A stretch of DNA of 64,000 nucleotides, taken from positions 434,001 through 498,000 of the forward strand of contig JADJYT010000002.1 of NCBI GenBank assembly GCA_016719635.1. Direction: 5' to 3'. This DNA is from Sphingobacteriales bacterium. GTDB lineage: Bacteria > Bacteroidota > Bacteroidia > Chitinophagales > JADIYW01. Under the pieces are notes generated by a model, which was not told where the DNA came from, made no database searches, and was given only the letters and a program-made list of their open reading frames with translations. A program made the position numbers and the translations under genes. Positions 1 through 9,235 of the stretch are shown piece after piece. Position 1 is the stretch's first letter, and each line of letters opens with the position of its first letter.

Positions 1-830
1 TGCTGTGAAGTTCGAGTATCCGTTACATCCGTTAAATTGGTAGCCAGTCCAAATGTAACAGGTGCAGGGAGTGGTTCAAAAAAAATGTATTTATTCGGTT
101 CAGCAGTGCGCAAAGCAGGTATTAATCTTTTATAAAAAGCTGTTAATTCCAACCGTTCAAATTCGCCTGTCAGGAATACCTTAATGATGTCTCCGCCCCA
201 GGGTTCGTTCATCAGATCATATCCGATTACGTTAGGATTATCCTTGAAACGTGCTGCTATCTTCAGCCAGACATTAATATAATGATCCTGTAAGAATTTA
301 TAATTGCGGTATTCCCAGAAATTGCGCCAGGCTGCAATCGCCGCCGGGTCAATATTCTTCAACCACCACGGCGTGCCGCCGGGTAAATCAATGGGAGCAG
401 CTCCATTGGTAACACAGGCCCAGGCCGGAGCACCATTCCCGCCCACTGCTGCACCATAAATATCCTGATGCATATCAATCATCACATACATGCCTCTTGA
501 GGTGTACCAGTTCACCCGCCTTTCCAGTTCATTCAGATAATCTTCATCATACACATCTTTTTCCGGTTCAATTGCGGCCCAGGATGTCAGATAACGCACA
601 AAATTGAAACCAAAAGAAGTATCTTCTCTTGCAACATCAGCCTCAGTAATCCAGGGCTGATAATTTCCTCCTTTTGCACTGGATGAAGTATTTAATCCAT
701 GTAGAATTAATTGTCTTCCATATTGGTCCTGTATGATGGTAGAATCATCGGAAACGGTGTTGGTTGCATTTTCCTTTTCACAGGAAAAAAACAAACCTGA
801 GAGTAGAATTAAGATGTATAAACGTTTCAT
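1..830 (-). CDS. GH5-family glycoside hydrolase lipoprotein (endoglycoceramidase-like), partial
   Basis: About 276 codons are visible and the C-terminus runs off the left edge. The N-terminus MKRLYILILLSGLFFSC is a lipoprotein signal with the lipobox cysteine at residue 17, so the enzyme is probably anchored to a membrane, as is common in Bacteroidota. After a short linker a TIM-barrel pattern follows: LHGLNTSSSAKG (near residue 43), GFNFVRYLTSWAAIEP (near 75), MYVMIDMHQD (near 114) and GYDLMNEPWGG, where Glu209 of the NEP motif is the expected acid/base of clan GH-A family 5. The GNGAPAWA stretch after MHQD resembles endoglycosylceramidase-like GH5 members. The catalytic nucleophile lies beyond the edge, so substrate (glycolipid or beta-glucan) cannot be settled. 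It is convergent with nothing and followed upstream by a phosphatase on the same strand. Confidence 0.8.
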   Translation of the reverse strand, partial: MKRLYILILLSGLFFSCEKENATNTVSDDSTIIQDQYGRQLILHGLNTSSSAKGGNYQPWITEADVAREDTSFGFNFVRYLTSWAAIEPEKDVYDEDYLNELERRVNWYTSRGMYVMIDMHQDIYGAAVGGNGAPAWACVTNGAAPIDLPGGTPWWLKNIDPAAIAAWRNFWEYRNYKFLQDHYINVWLKIAARFKDNPNVIGYDLMNEPWGGDIIKVFLTGEFERLELTAFYKRLIPALRTAEPNKYIFFEPLPAPVTFGLATNLTDVTDTRTSQ

Positions 831-924
831 CTAATGAAGATAAGAAACATTCCTATTTATTGGTATGCATAATAGATAAAATATGATATGTACGAGCTGA
901 TAACGGGTTTCAGTTAGAAAAGTG

Positions 925-1950
925 TTAGAATTTTAAATCGTTAATACTGATCTTATTTTGAATGCGTACATTCCCGTTTATATCATAAATTTCCTGGGAA
1001 ATAGTTACCGGATTGTCATTCCAATTAATGTGTATCATTCCAAAATTGAAATCTGTAAATGAATCACCTACCCTAAACATATTGGGCTTTGACGAACCCT
1101 CCAGTTGTGTAAGACCACTAGATGTAACATCAAAAATCGGGTACAAACCGTCAACCGCTCTCCTGCTGATTTCAGCATAATGAACATCGCCACTGACAAA
1201 AAATAAACCTTCTGCACGGGTTGACTTTATTAAATTAAAGAACCTGTCCATCTCATGCGGATAATTAGCCCACGCCTCATAGCCGTTATGTTCTATTCCA
1301 AATTGGGTACTGGACCCTATAATTCGGATTCGTGCAGGCTTTCTGAGTTCTTGTTCAAGCCACTGCCATTCTTCTTCCCCTAATATATGTTTCGATGTAT
1401 CTCGGGTTGCTGTGATTGGTTCTCTTGAAATAACATCCAAAAACCATCTTGTATCAAGCAAAATTATCTGAACCCTAAATTCACCTTCCCCATAGTAATA
1501 AGCGTTATGAACACCTCCTCTTGATCGCATCGGACTATCAGGAGAGATATTCCAAAATTTCATAAATGAATTCTTAGACGCTGTCTTATGAGGAAATTCC
1601 TTACCGCCATTATTATAACCATAATCATGATCATCCCATGTCGCAAGTATAGGTACGGATGCTTTGAATGTTTTAAAAGGTTCCTTGTTGCCTAATACAT
1701 AATATCCCAAGTCGATAAAAAACGGATAAACAGGCAGGTCAACCAATTCAACCACATCTGCGTATATATTGTCACCTAAAGCAACGTATACATCCGGATT
1801 TTTATTCTGTATTGTTTTGAAAATGGGAAATTCCTTCCACTGGCTTGCGCATGAACCAAAGGCTATGGTCGAAATCTCAGGTTTTGATTTTTCATTATTA
1901 CAGGAAACGAAAATGCAAAAAACAGGAATAAAAAAGAGTAATATTTCATA
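925..1950 (-). CDS. PhoD-like phosphatase lipoprotein with an apparent 1-nt frameshift in its signal peptide
   Basis: The body of the protein is a PhoD-type (alkaline phosphatase D) metallophosphoesterase. It shows FGSCASQ and ALGDNIYAD near the N-terminus, WDDHDYGYNNGG, LLDTRWF and SGDVHYAE, all expected metal-site motifs of the family. The first in-frame ATG is at 1755, but the frame stays open upstream and encodes the essential GSC and GDNIYAD motifs, so a 1755 start would truncate the enzyme. No ATG exists in that upstream frame. In the adjacent frame at 1950 an ATG opens a typical signal peptide (MKYYSFLFLFF). Adding one T to the T6 run after CTG fuses it to IFVSCNNEKS, a perfect lipobox. 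I infer a one-base deletion, either a sequencing error or a real mutation. It probably releases phosphate from extracellular phosphodiesters. Confidence 0.72.
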   Translation of the reverse strand, partial: YEILLFFIPVFCIFVSCNNEKSKPEISTIAFGSCASQWKEFPIFKTIQNKNPDVYVALGDNIYADVVELVDLPVYPFFIDLGYYVLGNKEPFKTFKASVPILATWDDHDYGYNNGGKEFPHKTASKNSFMKFWNISPDSPMRSRGGVHNAYYYGEGEFRVQIILLDTRWFLDVISREPITATRDTSKHILGEEEWQWLEQELRKPARIRIIGSSTQFGIEHNGYEAWANYPHEMDRFFNLIKSTRAEGLFFVSGDVHYAEISRRAVDGLYPIFDVTSSGLTQLEGSSKPNMFRVGDSFTDFNFGMIHINWNDNPVTISQEIYDINGNVRIQNKISINDLKF

Positions 1951-1991
1951 ACAATAAAAGTATGAAAAATCACTAAAAACAGGTACATACC

Positions 1992-2773
1992 TCAGATAAA
2001 AATATCACCCCTCATATAACAAACCGCCTGTCCACTCATTTCTACCCTATCCCCCCGATATTTGCATTTCAAAAACCCGGTTCGCTGAGATAACTGCATC
2101 GCCGTCAGATCAACTTTATTTAATTTTCTGGACCAGAAAGGAATCAGTACCGAATGTGCGGAACCCGTCACCGGGTCTTCATTAATACCTGATTGCGGCG
2201 CAAAGAAACGCGACACAAAATCCACTTTATTCCCTTTCGCGGTGGTAATCAGATTTTTTTCCAGTTGGTTCATCAGATTGAAATCAGGCTGACAATCGGC
2301 GACTGCAGCCTCATCCGGCAACAGCACCATCCATTTCGTTTTTGAATCGTATAAAGCCAGCGGATGAGCACCAATCGCCTGTGATAAAACAGACGGAATG
2401 TTTTTTTATAGGTCTGTGCTTCAATAGAAGGAAAATTCAAAACAATCCAGTCATCCTTTCTGGTAACAAATAAATCTCCCACCTGACAGGTAAAATGAAT
2501 TTCATTTCTGTCATAATTCAAATAATTATAGATTACAAAGGCAGATGCCAGGGTGGCATGTCCGCACAATTCAATCTCTACCGTTGGCGTGAACCACCTG
2601 ATGTGATAGTGATTCCCTTCCTTCACAAAAAAGGCCGTTTCCGCCAAATTATTCTCTGCGGCGATCTGCTGCATTAGTTCTGCTGGCAGCCATTCCTCCA
2701 GCGGAACCACTGCAGCGGGATTACCTTTAAAAACCTTATCAGTAAAGGCATCTACTTGATACATTCTATACAT
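1992..2773 (-). pseudogene. PhzF-family isomerase, split by a 1-nt frameshift
   Basis: Two frames together give a full PhzF-like protein of about 260 residues. The N-terminal part starts MYRMYQVDAFTDKVFKGNPAAV, has the catalytic Glu region NLAETAFF and the LCGHATLASA motif. The C-terminal part contains NEDPVTGSAHSVLIPFW, the second-lobe signature. The frame changes at the A-run near 2401-2407 (minus strand TATAAAAAAACATTCC). One added A gives YKKNIPSVLSQAIGAHPLA, which joins the two halves smoothly. The family comprises epimerases/isomerases related to diaminopimelate epimerase and mostly of unknown substrate, so nothing more specific is claimed. Both halves are otherwise undamaged, so a homopolymer read error is as likely as a true pseudogene. 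Confidence 0.8.
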
Positions 2774-2786
2774 GAACTACTTTTAT

Positions 2787-2815
2787 AAAAAAAAGCTAAC
2801 CCCATCGGATTAGCC
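2787..2815 (-). terminator. Rho-independent terminator upstream of the PorV/C25 gene end
   Basis: On the minus strand GGCTAATCCGATGGGGTTAGC forms a short stem (GCTAA/TTAGC) followed by a run of eight T. It lies just downstream of the stop of the C25 protease gene at 2838 and upstream of the phzF-like gene, so it likely ends the porV-C25 transcript. Confidence 0.6.
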
Positions 2816-2837
2816 TTGTTATCATTAAACTTTATTC

Positions 2838-5800
2838 TTAACGTATAATGTATAATTTACCGTATCCGTGTTTGAAATATTTATCAATATTGGACTGTTT
2901 GATTTCAGTCGTCGTACCATCCATATTTCTGGTCATCACTCTGTAGAAATACACCCCATTCGCCAAACGGTCACCGTAGTTATCCGTACCATTCCATTTA
3001 TAATCCGTCAGGTTGTTACCGATATGCAGGTTACCCAATTCTTCGCGTGTTATTTCTTTCACCACTTTGCCGCTGGCGCTGAATATCTGGATGATTAATT
3101 GCTCCGGAACCACAGCCCCCGTAATGGTAAATACAAACTGCGTGGAAGTGGAGAACGGATTTGGATAGTTCAGCACATTGGTAATCGAAGGCTTGGAATC
3201 CACCTTAAACTTAATGCGGTAATCATATTTCCCGGCATCGTTTTTACTTCTGTCAATACCCTGCGCCCGAATTTCATAAGTTCCATCCGGCAGCGTCGGC
3301 TTATAAATGAGCCGCGCTTCATTATTTCTGGTCAGATTAGCCGGATTAGCCGGAATATAAATAACATCCGCCTGATTACGGGCTATCTGTACCGGATTGG
3401 TCGGATCATTCGGATAAAACATGTATATGAGAAATTCTGAGGTATCGTTCAATGCCAGGTATTTATTCTCATCCTTGAGCCTGAAAAGGATTTCCGGGCT
3501 GGAAGAAACATATTCGCCGTCTGTTATATGCCTGCCGTCAAAGGTGACATCAAACAGCGGATTAATCCTGTCCTTATCTACAAAGACTGTAAATTCCGCA
3601 AAGTTGTTGAAATGGAATTGTTCCGGCTGATCCTCGTCGGGATTCACTTCGACCGTAATATAATTCAAACCAAAGAAATTAAATCCCGGGAAATCGTAAT
3701 TGAATTCGATATTGTAACTGGATTTTCCAGGCAGCGGTGCAAAGCGTTTGTATATAGTGCTTATATTATTGGATGCCGTTTTAATGATAAACCGAACCAG
3801 CAAACTGTCCATATTAACCGGAGTTACATTTTCAACAGCCACCGACATATTGAAATTTTCACCGGATAAAATCGTATCCCTTGATTTTGCAAAATGAATG
3901 GTCGGGTTTACAACCGCTTCCGGTGCTTTATCATAATACAACCTCCAGTGATCCATCTGCGGAGGGGTGCCCAGTGAATCATCCTTTGTAAGCCACTGCA
4001 TTTGCAGGAATGGATAACGCTTTGCATCAATAGACAATGGCGTAACAGCGCCTTTATAGAGGTCATCTCTCAGCAAAGTCCTTACACCAACGGTGTCATA
4101 TCCGTAAAGATTCACAGAGCCGCCATCATAGGATGGCTGTTCCAGCGGGTGCCAGTCCATACTAAAGTCTTTCCACTCTCTTGCGGGTCCAATTATTACA
4201 GATTCCATATTGCCTTTCGTCCATGTTCCGCTGAATGTAAAAGAAGTATCGATAATCTGTGGCGGGAATCGTTGAATCTGTATCGGGTTGAAAGATGGAT
4301 TGCATTTTTGAACAAAAAAGGCAAAAGGTACATTATCCTGCTGCTGCCTGATTTTTGAAACACCTAAATCTTCAAATGCCTTAAAGAGGGTAATGTCACC
4401 AGGCTCGGTACTGTCCGTTGGCCACTGCGAATAGGCGGCATTAAAGAAGCTATAGCCTAAAACATACGCATTACATGGTATGGAATTGATAAAATCAATC
4501 ACATGCTGCCTTTCCTGCTTGCCTGTATTCAAATCATTGGTAATAAATTCGACGACATTGGTTGGATAACGGTTGCAGGTTACATCATTATACGGGCCCC
4601 TGCAGGTATTGCCAATCTGATAGGTTTGCCAGTTTAGGCCTGTATTAGCATCGTACACAAAGAAAATAAACCCTCTTCTCGACCACGCATTTCTTGCAAT
4701 CAGATAACCATCCCAGAATACGACAACCTCCTGGTCATACAGAAGCATATTCCTTATCTTAAGTTCTCTGGTGGTATTGGGATAATGAAAGATTCTGTCA
4801 TTTTTTAAGTTCAGGGTGCTGAATGAATTTTTCAAATACTGAAAATAATGTGACTGGTTCCATCCGGTTGACAAAGATGTGTTGTACAGGAACGAACTGG
4901 TTTTCCAGTTAGCCGGACTTCCCGGTACGGTATCCAATGTTCCTCTCCAGTAATATACTTTATTTTGAAGCAGCGGAATGTTCGGTTTCCATTTAATGGT
5001 TGCGCCCGGCTGAGTAAGCCGGATTTGTGTAAGCAATGGGCTGTTGAAAAATTCTGTCGTATCAACCTGAAACAGGTATTGTTTGGGTCCGGCAAATGGA
5101 CTGGCGGTAGAAAAGACGAGTTCAAAATTCGGGTCATTCACCATGCAGAAATCGTACGGAAAAACGGGTATGATATCATCTGCCAGAATAAGTTTGGTAA
5201 GTGTAACTTCATTATTTATTTCTGAATACTCCCCAATCGCATCCGCATAATCAACTTTAATTTTAAATGTATTCAGTCCTGGACCGTTCAGTCTGTCTGA
5301 TTGTATCCAAAGATAAACGGTGTCCACATTTCTGGCACTTGGCAGCGTTACCTTTGTTGACTGGATTTGTCCGTTTGGGAAAACCCTGTCTACATTCACC
5401 ACATACAAATCAGGAACGGCCGCACCCAGATTTTTAACAACCACCTTGATTAAAAACGAATCGGATGCCGCATTGATATTTTGGGGTTCAAAAACAATAC
5501 TGGTCTGGTCAATGTAATAATCAGGTTTGGAATGTGAGTTAATCCTTAGTCCCGGATCACCGTGATAAATCATTTGATGACCGATCATCGGATTCAAATC
5601 GCCTCCATTCTGTACAAGGCGTTTGGTCGTTTCTTTTAAAATATCCCCTATCCTTTCATTATACATGGTATTCGCAAATCTGTTGTAAAACTCTGTTGAG
5701 TAGGCATTAAGGTTGGACGATATCGCATAAGTGATAGGTGCTATATATCCGACTGCCGCTTTATTAGGTGTCAATACAAACCTGCTGCTGTAGGTATTGG

Positions 5801-7838
5801 TATACAAAGGATCTAAGAATATGCTGCCGACAAAACAGCCGTTTGACAGCATCAGGTGGTATTTGCCTTTATTGTCAAACCGTTCCGGTTCCAGATTAAA
5901 ATCAAGCGTAGTCGTTGAAGAGTGCCCGAAGAAAGTGATCAGGGAAACACCTGTATTGATTAATGAATCCAAAAATATGTTTTGGGCAATCTGTATCGGA
6001 TCTGTTGTATTTTTAAACAGGCTCGCCACCCTTGCACCGTATCTTGGCGACTCAATCACATCTTTATAATTTTCGAGATAGGACCTGAAAAGCTGTTGTT
6101 CAAAATTATTATTACCCCCTCCCAGATGCAGTACGTTCTTCATCCAGGATTTATTAAACGGCGTTTGAGACAAACCAGATGTATCATTAAGTATGATTTC
6201 ATATTCTGTCACCTTGTCCAGATATACTTTTATGTCATCTCCTCTTAAAGCAGCGAGTCTGCCGATTCCAATCTGCGGATAATTAAGCAATCCCGATCTG
6301 GCCGTCAGTAAATTATCGGATGCCGGCTCCCCGTATGTCTGAACCAGGCTTCTGTCAATAACACCCTGATTCCTGAAACTATAGGTATATTCAAAACCAT
6401 TACCGATTACAAAAACCAACTGTGGCTTATCGGAAAATTTGTCGATGGCAAAGTTTACAAAATTTCTTATTGCAAGAGGATGCTGGTTTATACCGTATGC
6501 AAACTGGTCATTTAATTCATCGATATAATAGACTTGAGCGTTGTAACCGCCTCCGCTAACAGAGGATCTGTACTTTCTGTATTCTTCAACATAGTTCGTG
6601 CCGTTAACGCTGGATTTTAATTTCTTGTTGGTAATAATCAGGTAATTCCCCTTTCTGGCTGAATTCAGGAAACTGGTAAAAGTAACCGGTGAAAAGGCTG
6701 TCAGATACGGTATATCAGCTGATGACTGGGAAGACAGCAACAATTTGTCTTTATCCTTCACCGTGGCACTCAGATTGAACTTAACCAAAGAATCTACTAC
6801 TCCAATATATCGATGATGATTAATTAAATCATACAATACCGGACTGGTAGACTGATTATTAAAATTTCTGATCTCAAAATAGACCCCCTCCTTTTTTAGG
6901 ATGCCGAATTCAAACTTAGATAAATTTTCAAAATTAAACAATCTCGGATATTGAACGGAAGCACCCACCAAATAAGATTTAGATGCGCTGGTCTGTAAGT
7001 CTGTGAAAGAACCACCGGCCCCGTCTAGGCCGTTATCCATTATCTGGCTCTTGAAAGTGTAATTCAATGTTTTAACTCCGGGGCCAAAGAAAAACTCTGT
7101 CGTATCATAAAGCGTTGATCTCCTGAATCTCATTTTGTGAGGGCCTTCAAAAAAAGTAATCCTTGCCGTCAGGTAAGCATCCACATCCGGGCTTTTATAG
7201 ACATAATTGGGAACCAGGAATTTCATGGAACCGTTTTCCCCGATAATTTCACCTATAGCAAACCCTTCGCCAATATCAAAGTCCGAATTGTACAATTGGC
7301 GGAAATAGGGCGACGCAGGTATGCCCGGATTAATACCCGTTCCATAAGTACTGACCGTATGATAACAATATTCTTCTTTAGGCGGAGGTAATCCAACATC
7401 GTTATTTTGTTGAATGACACGGGCATTGATGCTGAACGGATCCAGCGTAAGGAAAAAAGTAGCGGTATCACTATAAATGTTATACAGCGTTGTAGGTTGA
7501 TTATTGGGATTCTTGTATAAAACAGAATCCGGCTTGCCGTCATTTCTTTCACCGTAAAACTCAATGAAATCGCTGGCACCGAACTGGCCATTGGAAGTTA
7601 CATACAACGGTACTTCCTGTCCGTTTCTGATGATCTTAAAATCAGTCCCGCGAATCTGGCTGGCCGGAATACCGAGCGCAGTCAGCGACGAATACGAAAT
7701 GCGGTATAAACTTGTTTTTCCGATTTTAAACTTATAATAGACTTTGGAATAATCTATCCACTCATTGCCGTAGGGTTGCGCTTTTGACAGGGTGAAGCAA
7801 CTCAACAATAAGATAATATATGCTGCTCTTTTTATCAT
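2838..7838 (-). CDS. C25-family (gingipain/PorU-type) cysteine protease with T9SS sorting domain
   Basis: A 1,666-residue secreted protein with signal peptide MIKRAAYIILLLSCFTLSKA. The peptidase C25 core shows the catalytic pair expected for gingipains: His in TFFGHSSTTTLDF (near residue 638) and Cys in LMLSNGCFVGS (near 667). The segments before it resemble the gingipain propeptide/barrel region. After the protease come CARDB-like repeats, a long region of unknown fold, and from about residue 1549 a T9SS type A sorting domain (VLNYPNPFSTSTQFVF, then GNGVYFYR-like YGDRLANGVYFYRV). The family includes PorU, the T9SS sortase that removes these tails, but PorU is usually 1,100-1,300 residues. 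This longer protein may therefore be the related large C25 protease that is itself T9SS cargo. It overlaps the upstream porV-like gene by 4 nt, so the two are translationally coupled and probably work together. Confidence 0.82.
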   Translation of the reverse strand: MIKRAAYIILLLSCFTLSKAQPYGNEWIDYSKVYYKFKIGKTSLYRISYSSLTALGIPASQIRGTDFKIIRNGQEVPLYVTSNGQFGASDFIEFYGERNDGKPDSVLYKNPNNQPTTLYNIYSDTATFFLTLDPFSINARVIQQNNDVGLPPPKEEYCYHTVSTYGTGINPGIPASPYFRQLYNSDFDIGEGFAIGEIIGENGSMKFLVPNYVYKSPDVDAYLTARITFFEGPHKMRFRRSTLYDTTEFFFGPGVKTLNYTFKSQIMDNGLDGAGGSFTDLQTSASKSYLVGASVQYPRLFNFENLSKFEFGILKKEGVYFEIRNFNNQSTSPVLYDLINHHRYIGVVDSLVKFNLSATVKDKDKLLLSSQSSADIPYLTAFSPVTFTSFLNSARKGNYLIITNKKLKSSVNGTNYVEEYRKYRSSVSGGGYNAQVYYIDELNDQFAYGINQHPLAIRNFVNFAIDKFSDKPQLVFVIGNGFEYTYSFRNQGVIDRSLVQTYGEPASDNLLTARSGLLNYPQIGIGRLAALRGDDIKVYLDKVTEYEIILNDTSGLSQTPFNKSWMKNVLHLGGGNNNFEQQLFRSYLENYKDVIESPRYGARVASLFKNTTDPIQIAQNIFLDSLINTGVSLITFFGHSSTTTLDFNLEPERFDNKGKYHLMLSNGCFVGSIFLDPLYTNTYSSRFVLTPNKAAVGYIAPITYAISSNLNAYSTEFYNRFANTMYNERIGDILKETTKRLVQNGGDLNPMIGHQMIYHGDPGLRINSHSKPDYYIDQTSIVFEPQNINAASDSFLIKVVVKNLGAAVPDLYVVNVDRVFPNGQIQSTKVTLPSARNVDTVYLWIQSDRLNGPGLNTFKIKVDYADAIGEYSEINNEVTLTKLILADDIIPVFPYDFCMVNDPNFELVFSTASPFAGPKQYLFQVDTTEFFNSPLLTQIRLTQPGATIKWKPNIPLLQNKVYYWRGTLDTVPGSPANWKTSSFLYNTSLSTGWNQSHYFQYLKNSFSTLNLKNDRIFHYPNTTRELKIRNMLLYDQEVVVFWDGYLIARNAWSRRGFIFFVYDANTGLNWQTYQIGNTCRGPYNDVTCNRYPTNVVEFITNDLNTGKQERQHVIDFINSIPCNAYVLGYSFFNAAYSQWPTDSTEPGDITLFKAFEDLGVSKIRQQQDNVPFAFFVQKCNPSFNPIQIQRFPPQIIDTSFTFSGTWTKGNMESVIIGPAREWKDFSMDWHPLEQPSYDGGSVNLYGYDTVGVRTLLRDDLYKGAVTPLSIDAKRYPFLQMQWLTKDDSLGTPPQMDHWRLYYDKAPEAVVNPTIHFAKSRDTILSGENFNMSVAVENVTPVNMDSLLVRFIIKTASNNISTIYKRFAPLPGKSSYNIEFNYDFPGFNFFGLNYITVEVNPDEDQPEQFHFNNFAEFTVFVDKDRINPLFDVTFDGRHITDGEYVSSSPEILFRLKDENKYLALNDTSEFLIYMFYPNDPTNPVQIARNQADVIYIPANPANLTRNNEARLIYKPTLPDGTYEIRAQGIDRSKNDAGKYDYRIKFKVDSKPSITNVLNYPNPFSTSTQFVFTITGAVVPEQLIIQIFSASGKVVKEITREELGNLHIGNNLTDYKWNGTDNYGDRLANGVYFYRVMTRNMDGTTTEIKQSNIDKYFKHGYGKLYIIR

Positions 7839-9031
7839 TCTGCCTTATTTTGCTCAGGTGATACAGGTGCCGGTTCTGCAGGCGTTATAATTTTTTCCGG
7901 TTCGGATTCGGGTGCGTTTATCAATTCAGCATTGGGTTTGCGTTTGCGTTTATTGATACCCACCTTCAGTGAAACCACATGTGAATATTGACTTTCAGAG
8001 GCTTTTCCAACATCCGTGTAGGCATAATCTACAAATACAATATTTCTGAAACGCAATCCAACACCTAAGTTCGGCTGAACAGTAAACACTTTTTTACCTT
8101 TTGAGTTTAACTCTCTCTGAAAATTATTCACCCCGCCTCTGATATAGAATATCTTCCACAAACCCAACTCCACTCCGATTCTGGGGTCTAAGCTGACCTT
8201 CCGGGTCGATATCAGTGTATTTCTTTTTCCGTCTGTCGTTAATTCCCAATCGAGGGAAGCGGTCAGTTCAATTTTATCTTTAAATGTTTTGCAATAAGCC
8301 ACTCCGAACTGTATTCTGGGAAGTGTAATCTCCGTAGAACTTTTGGGTATAACATTATCCGTTTGCGCCAATATTTCTTTTTCTTTATCCGTAAACTTGT
8401 ACGACCACGCATTGAATGTCGTCGTAATGTCTTTTACGGTTAATCCGATTTTCCAGTCTTTGATGGTATACTGAGCACCTACATCCATCCCGAATCCCCA
8501 GGATTTTGCAAATCCGCCTGCTCTGTTATGTACCACCTTGGCTGTAACACCTATGGATAAATTGGGAATAATGGTGCGTGCGTAAGACAACAGGATGCCA
8601 TAATTACCCACTGAAAAACTTCGGACATTGTCATAATTGATGGAACCGTCCGCATCCAGCAAGTTCAGCGTATTTGGAATATCATCTACTCCGAATCGCA
8701 TAAAATTGATGGCAAACGCATGTTTGTTGCTGTCTAAGGGAAATGCAATACCCGCATAATCAAACTTTGCAATACCGGCAAAATACTCATTGTGCATAAA
8801 ACTGAACTGAATATTTGTTGGAATACGGACCAGTCCAGCCGGATTCCAGTATCCCGCTGTTATATCATTCGTTGTAGCCACTACGGCATTTCCCACTCCG
8901 AAATTGTGCGCACCAATACCAATATACATAAAATCGTTGCTGTATTTGGGAGTCGTCTGAGCAAAGGTAAGGAAGGGCAAACAACTGAATAGTATAACAG
9001 AAAGGAGTTCTTTTTTGAGTTTTCGCATCAT
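7835..9031 (-). CDS. PorV/PorQ-family outer-membrane beta-barrel protein (PorV2-like)
   Basis: 398 residues with signal peptide MMRKLKKELLSVILFSCLPFLTFA. The mature N-terminus has the PorV/PorQ signature: YIGIGAHNFGVGNAVVATTND followed by AGYWNPAGL. Regularly spaced amphipathic strands of a FadL-like barrel follow to YSHVVSLKVGINKR. A proline/glutamate-rich tail closes the protein. In Bacteroidota PorV shuttles T9SS cargo between the translocon and the PorU sortase. Paralogues called PorV2 often sit beside a large C25 protease, exactly as here. The last four bases of this gene contain the start of the protease gene (ATGA overlap), so it is the first gene of a two-gene operon. Confidence 0.8.
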   Translation of the reverse strand: MMRKLKKELLSVILFSCLPFLTFAQTTPKYSNDFMYIGIGAHNFGVGNAVVATTNDITAGYWNPAGLVRIPTNIQFSFMHNEYFAGIAKFDYAGIAFPLDSNKHAFAINFMRFGVDDIPNTLNLLDADGSINYDNVRSFSVGNYGILLSYARTIIPNLSIGVTAKVVHNRAGGFAKSWGFGMDVGAQYTIKDWKIGLTVKDITTTFNAWSYKFTDKEKEILAQTDNVIPKSSTEITLPRIQFGVAYCKTFKDKIELTASLDWELTTDGKRNTLISTRKVSLDPRIGVELGLWKIFYIRGGVNNFQRELNSKGKKVFTVQPNLGVGLRFRNIVFVDYAYTDVGKASESQYSHVVSLKVGINKRKRKPNAELINAPESEPEKIITPAEPAPVSPEQNKAE

Positions 9032-9208
9032 GTTAATTAAAACGATTCATTAAAAATAGTATTGTATCAATATAGTCCAACCGTAAATTTACCCAAATTT
9101 TTCGTAATATATAAGTTAATATCAGCGCTTATTATCCCTGTAAAACTCAGTTTTTTTCAATATTCGTAAAAAATTCTGGTTTTTTCACATTACTCTTGTC
9201 TCAATTCG

Positions 9209-9216
9209 TATTTTTG
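9209..9216 (+). promoter_or_regulatory. Bacteroidota -7 promoter element before tyrS
   Basis: TATTTTTG matches the TAnnTTTG -7 box of Bacteroidota vegetative promoters, 20 nt before the tyrS ATG. No clear TTG at -33 was found, so the call rests on the -7 box and position. Confidence 0.4.
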
Positions 9217-9235
9217 CGGAAAGAATATACTCAAA

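Noticed and set aside
2838..7838. Naming the C25 protease porU outright
   Set aside because: It is about 400 residues longer than typical PorU and ends in a sorting tail, so it may be cargo rather than the sortase.
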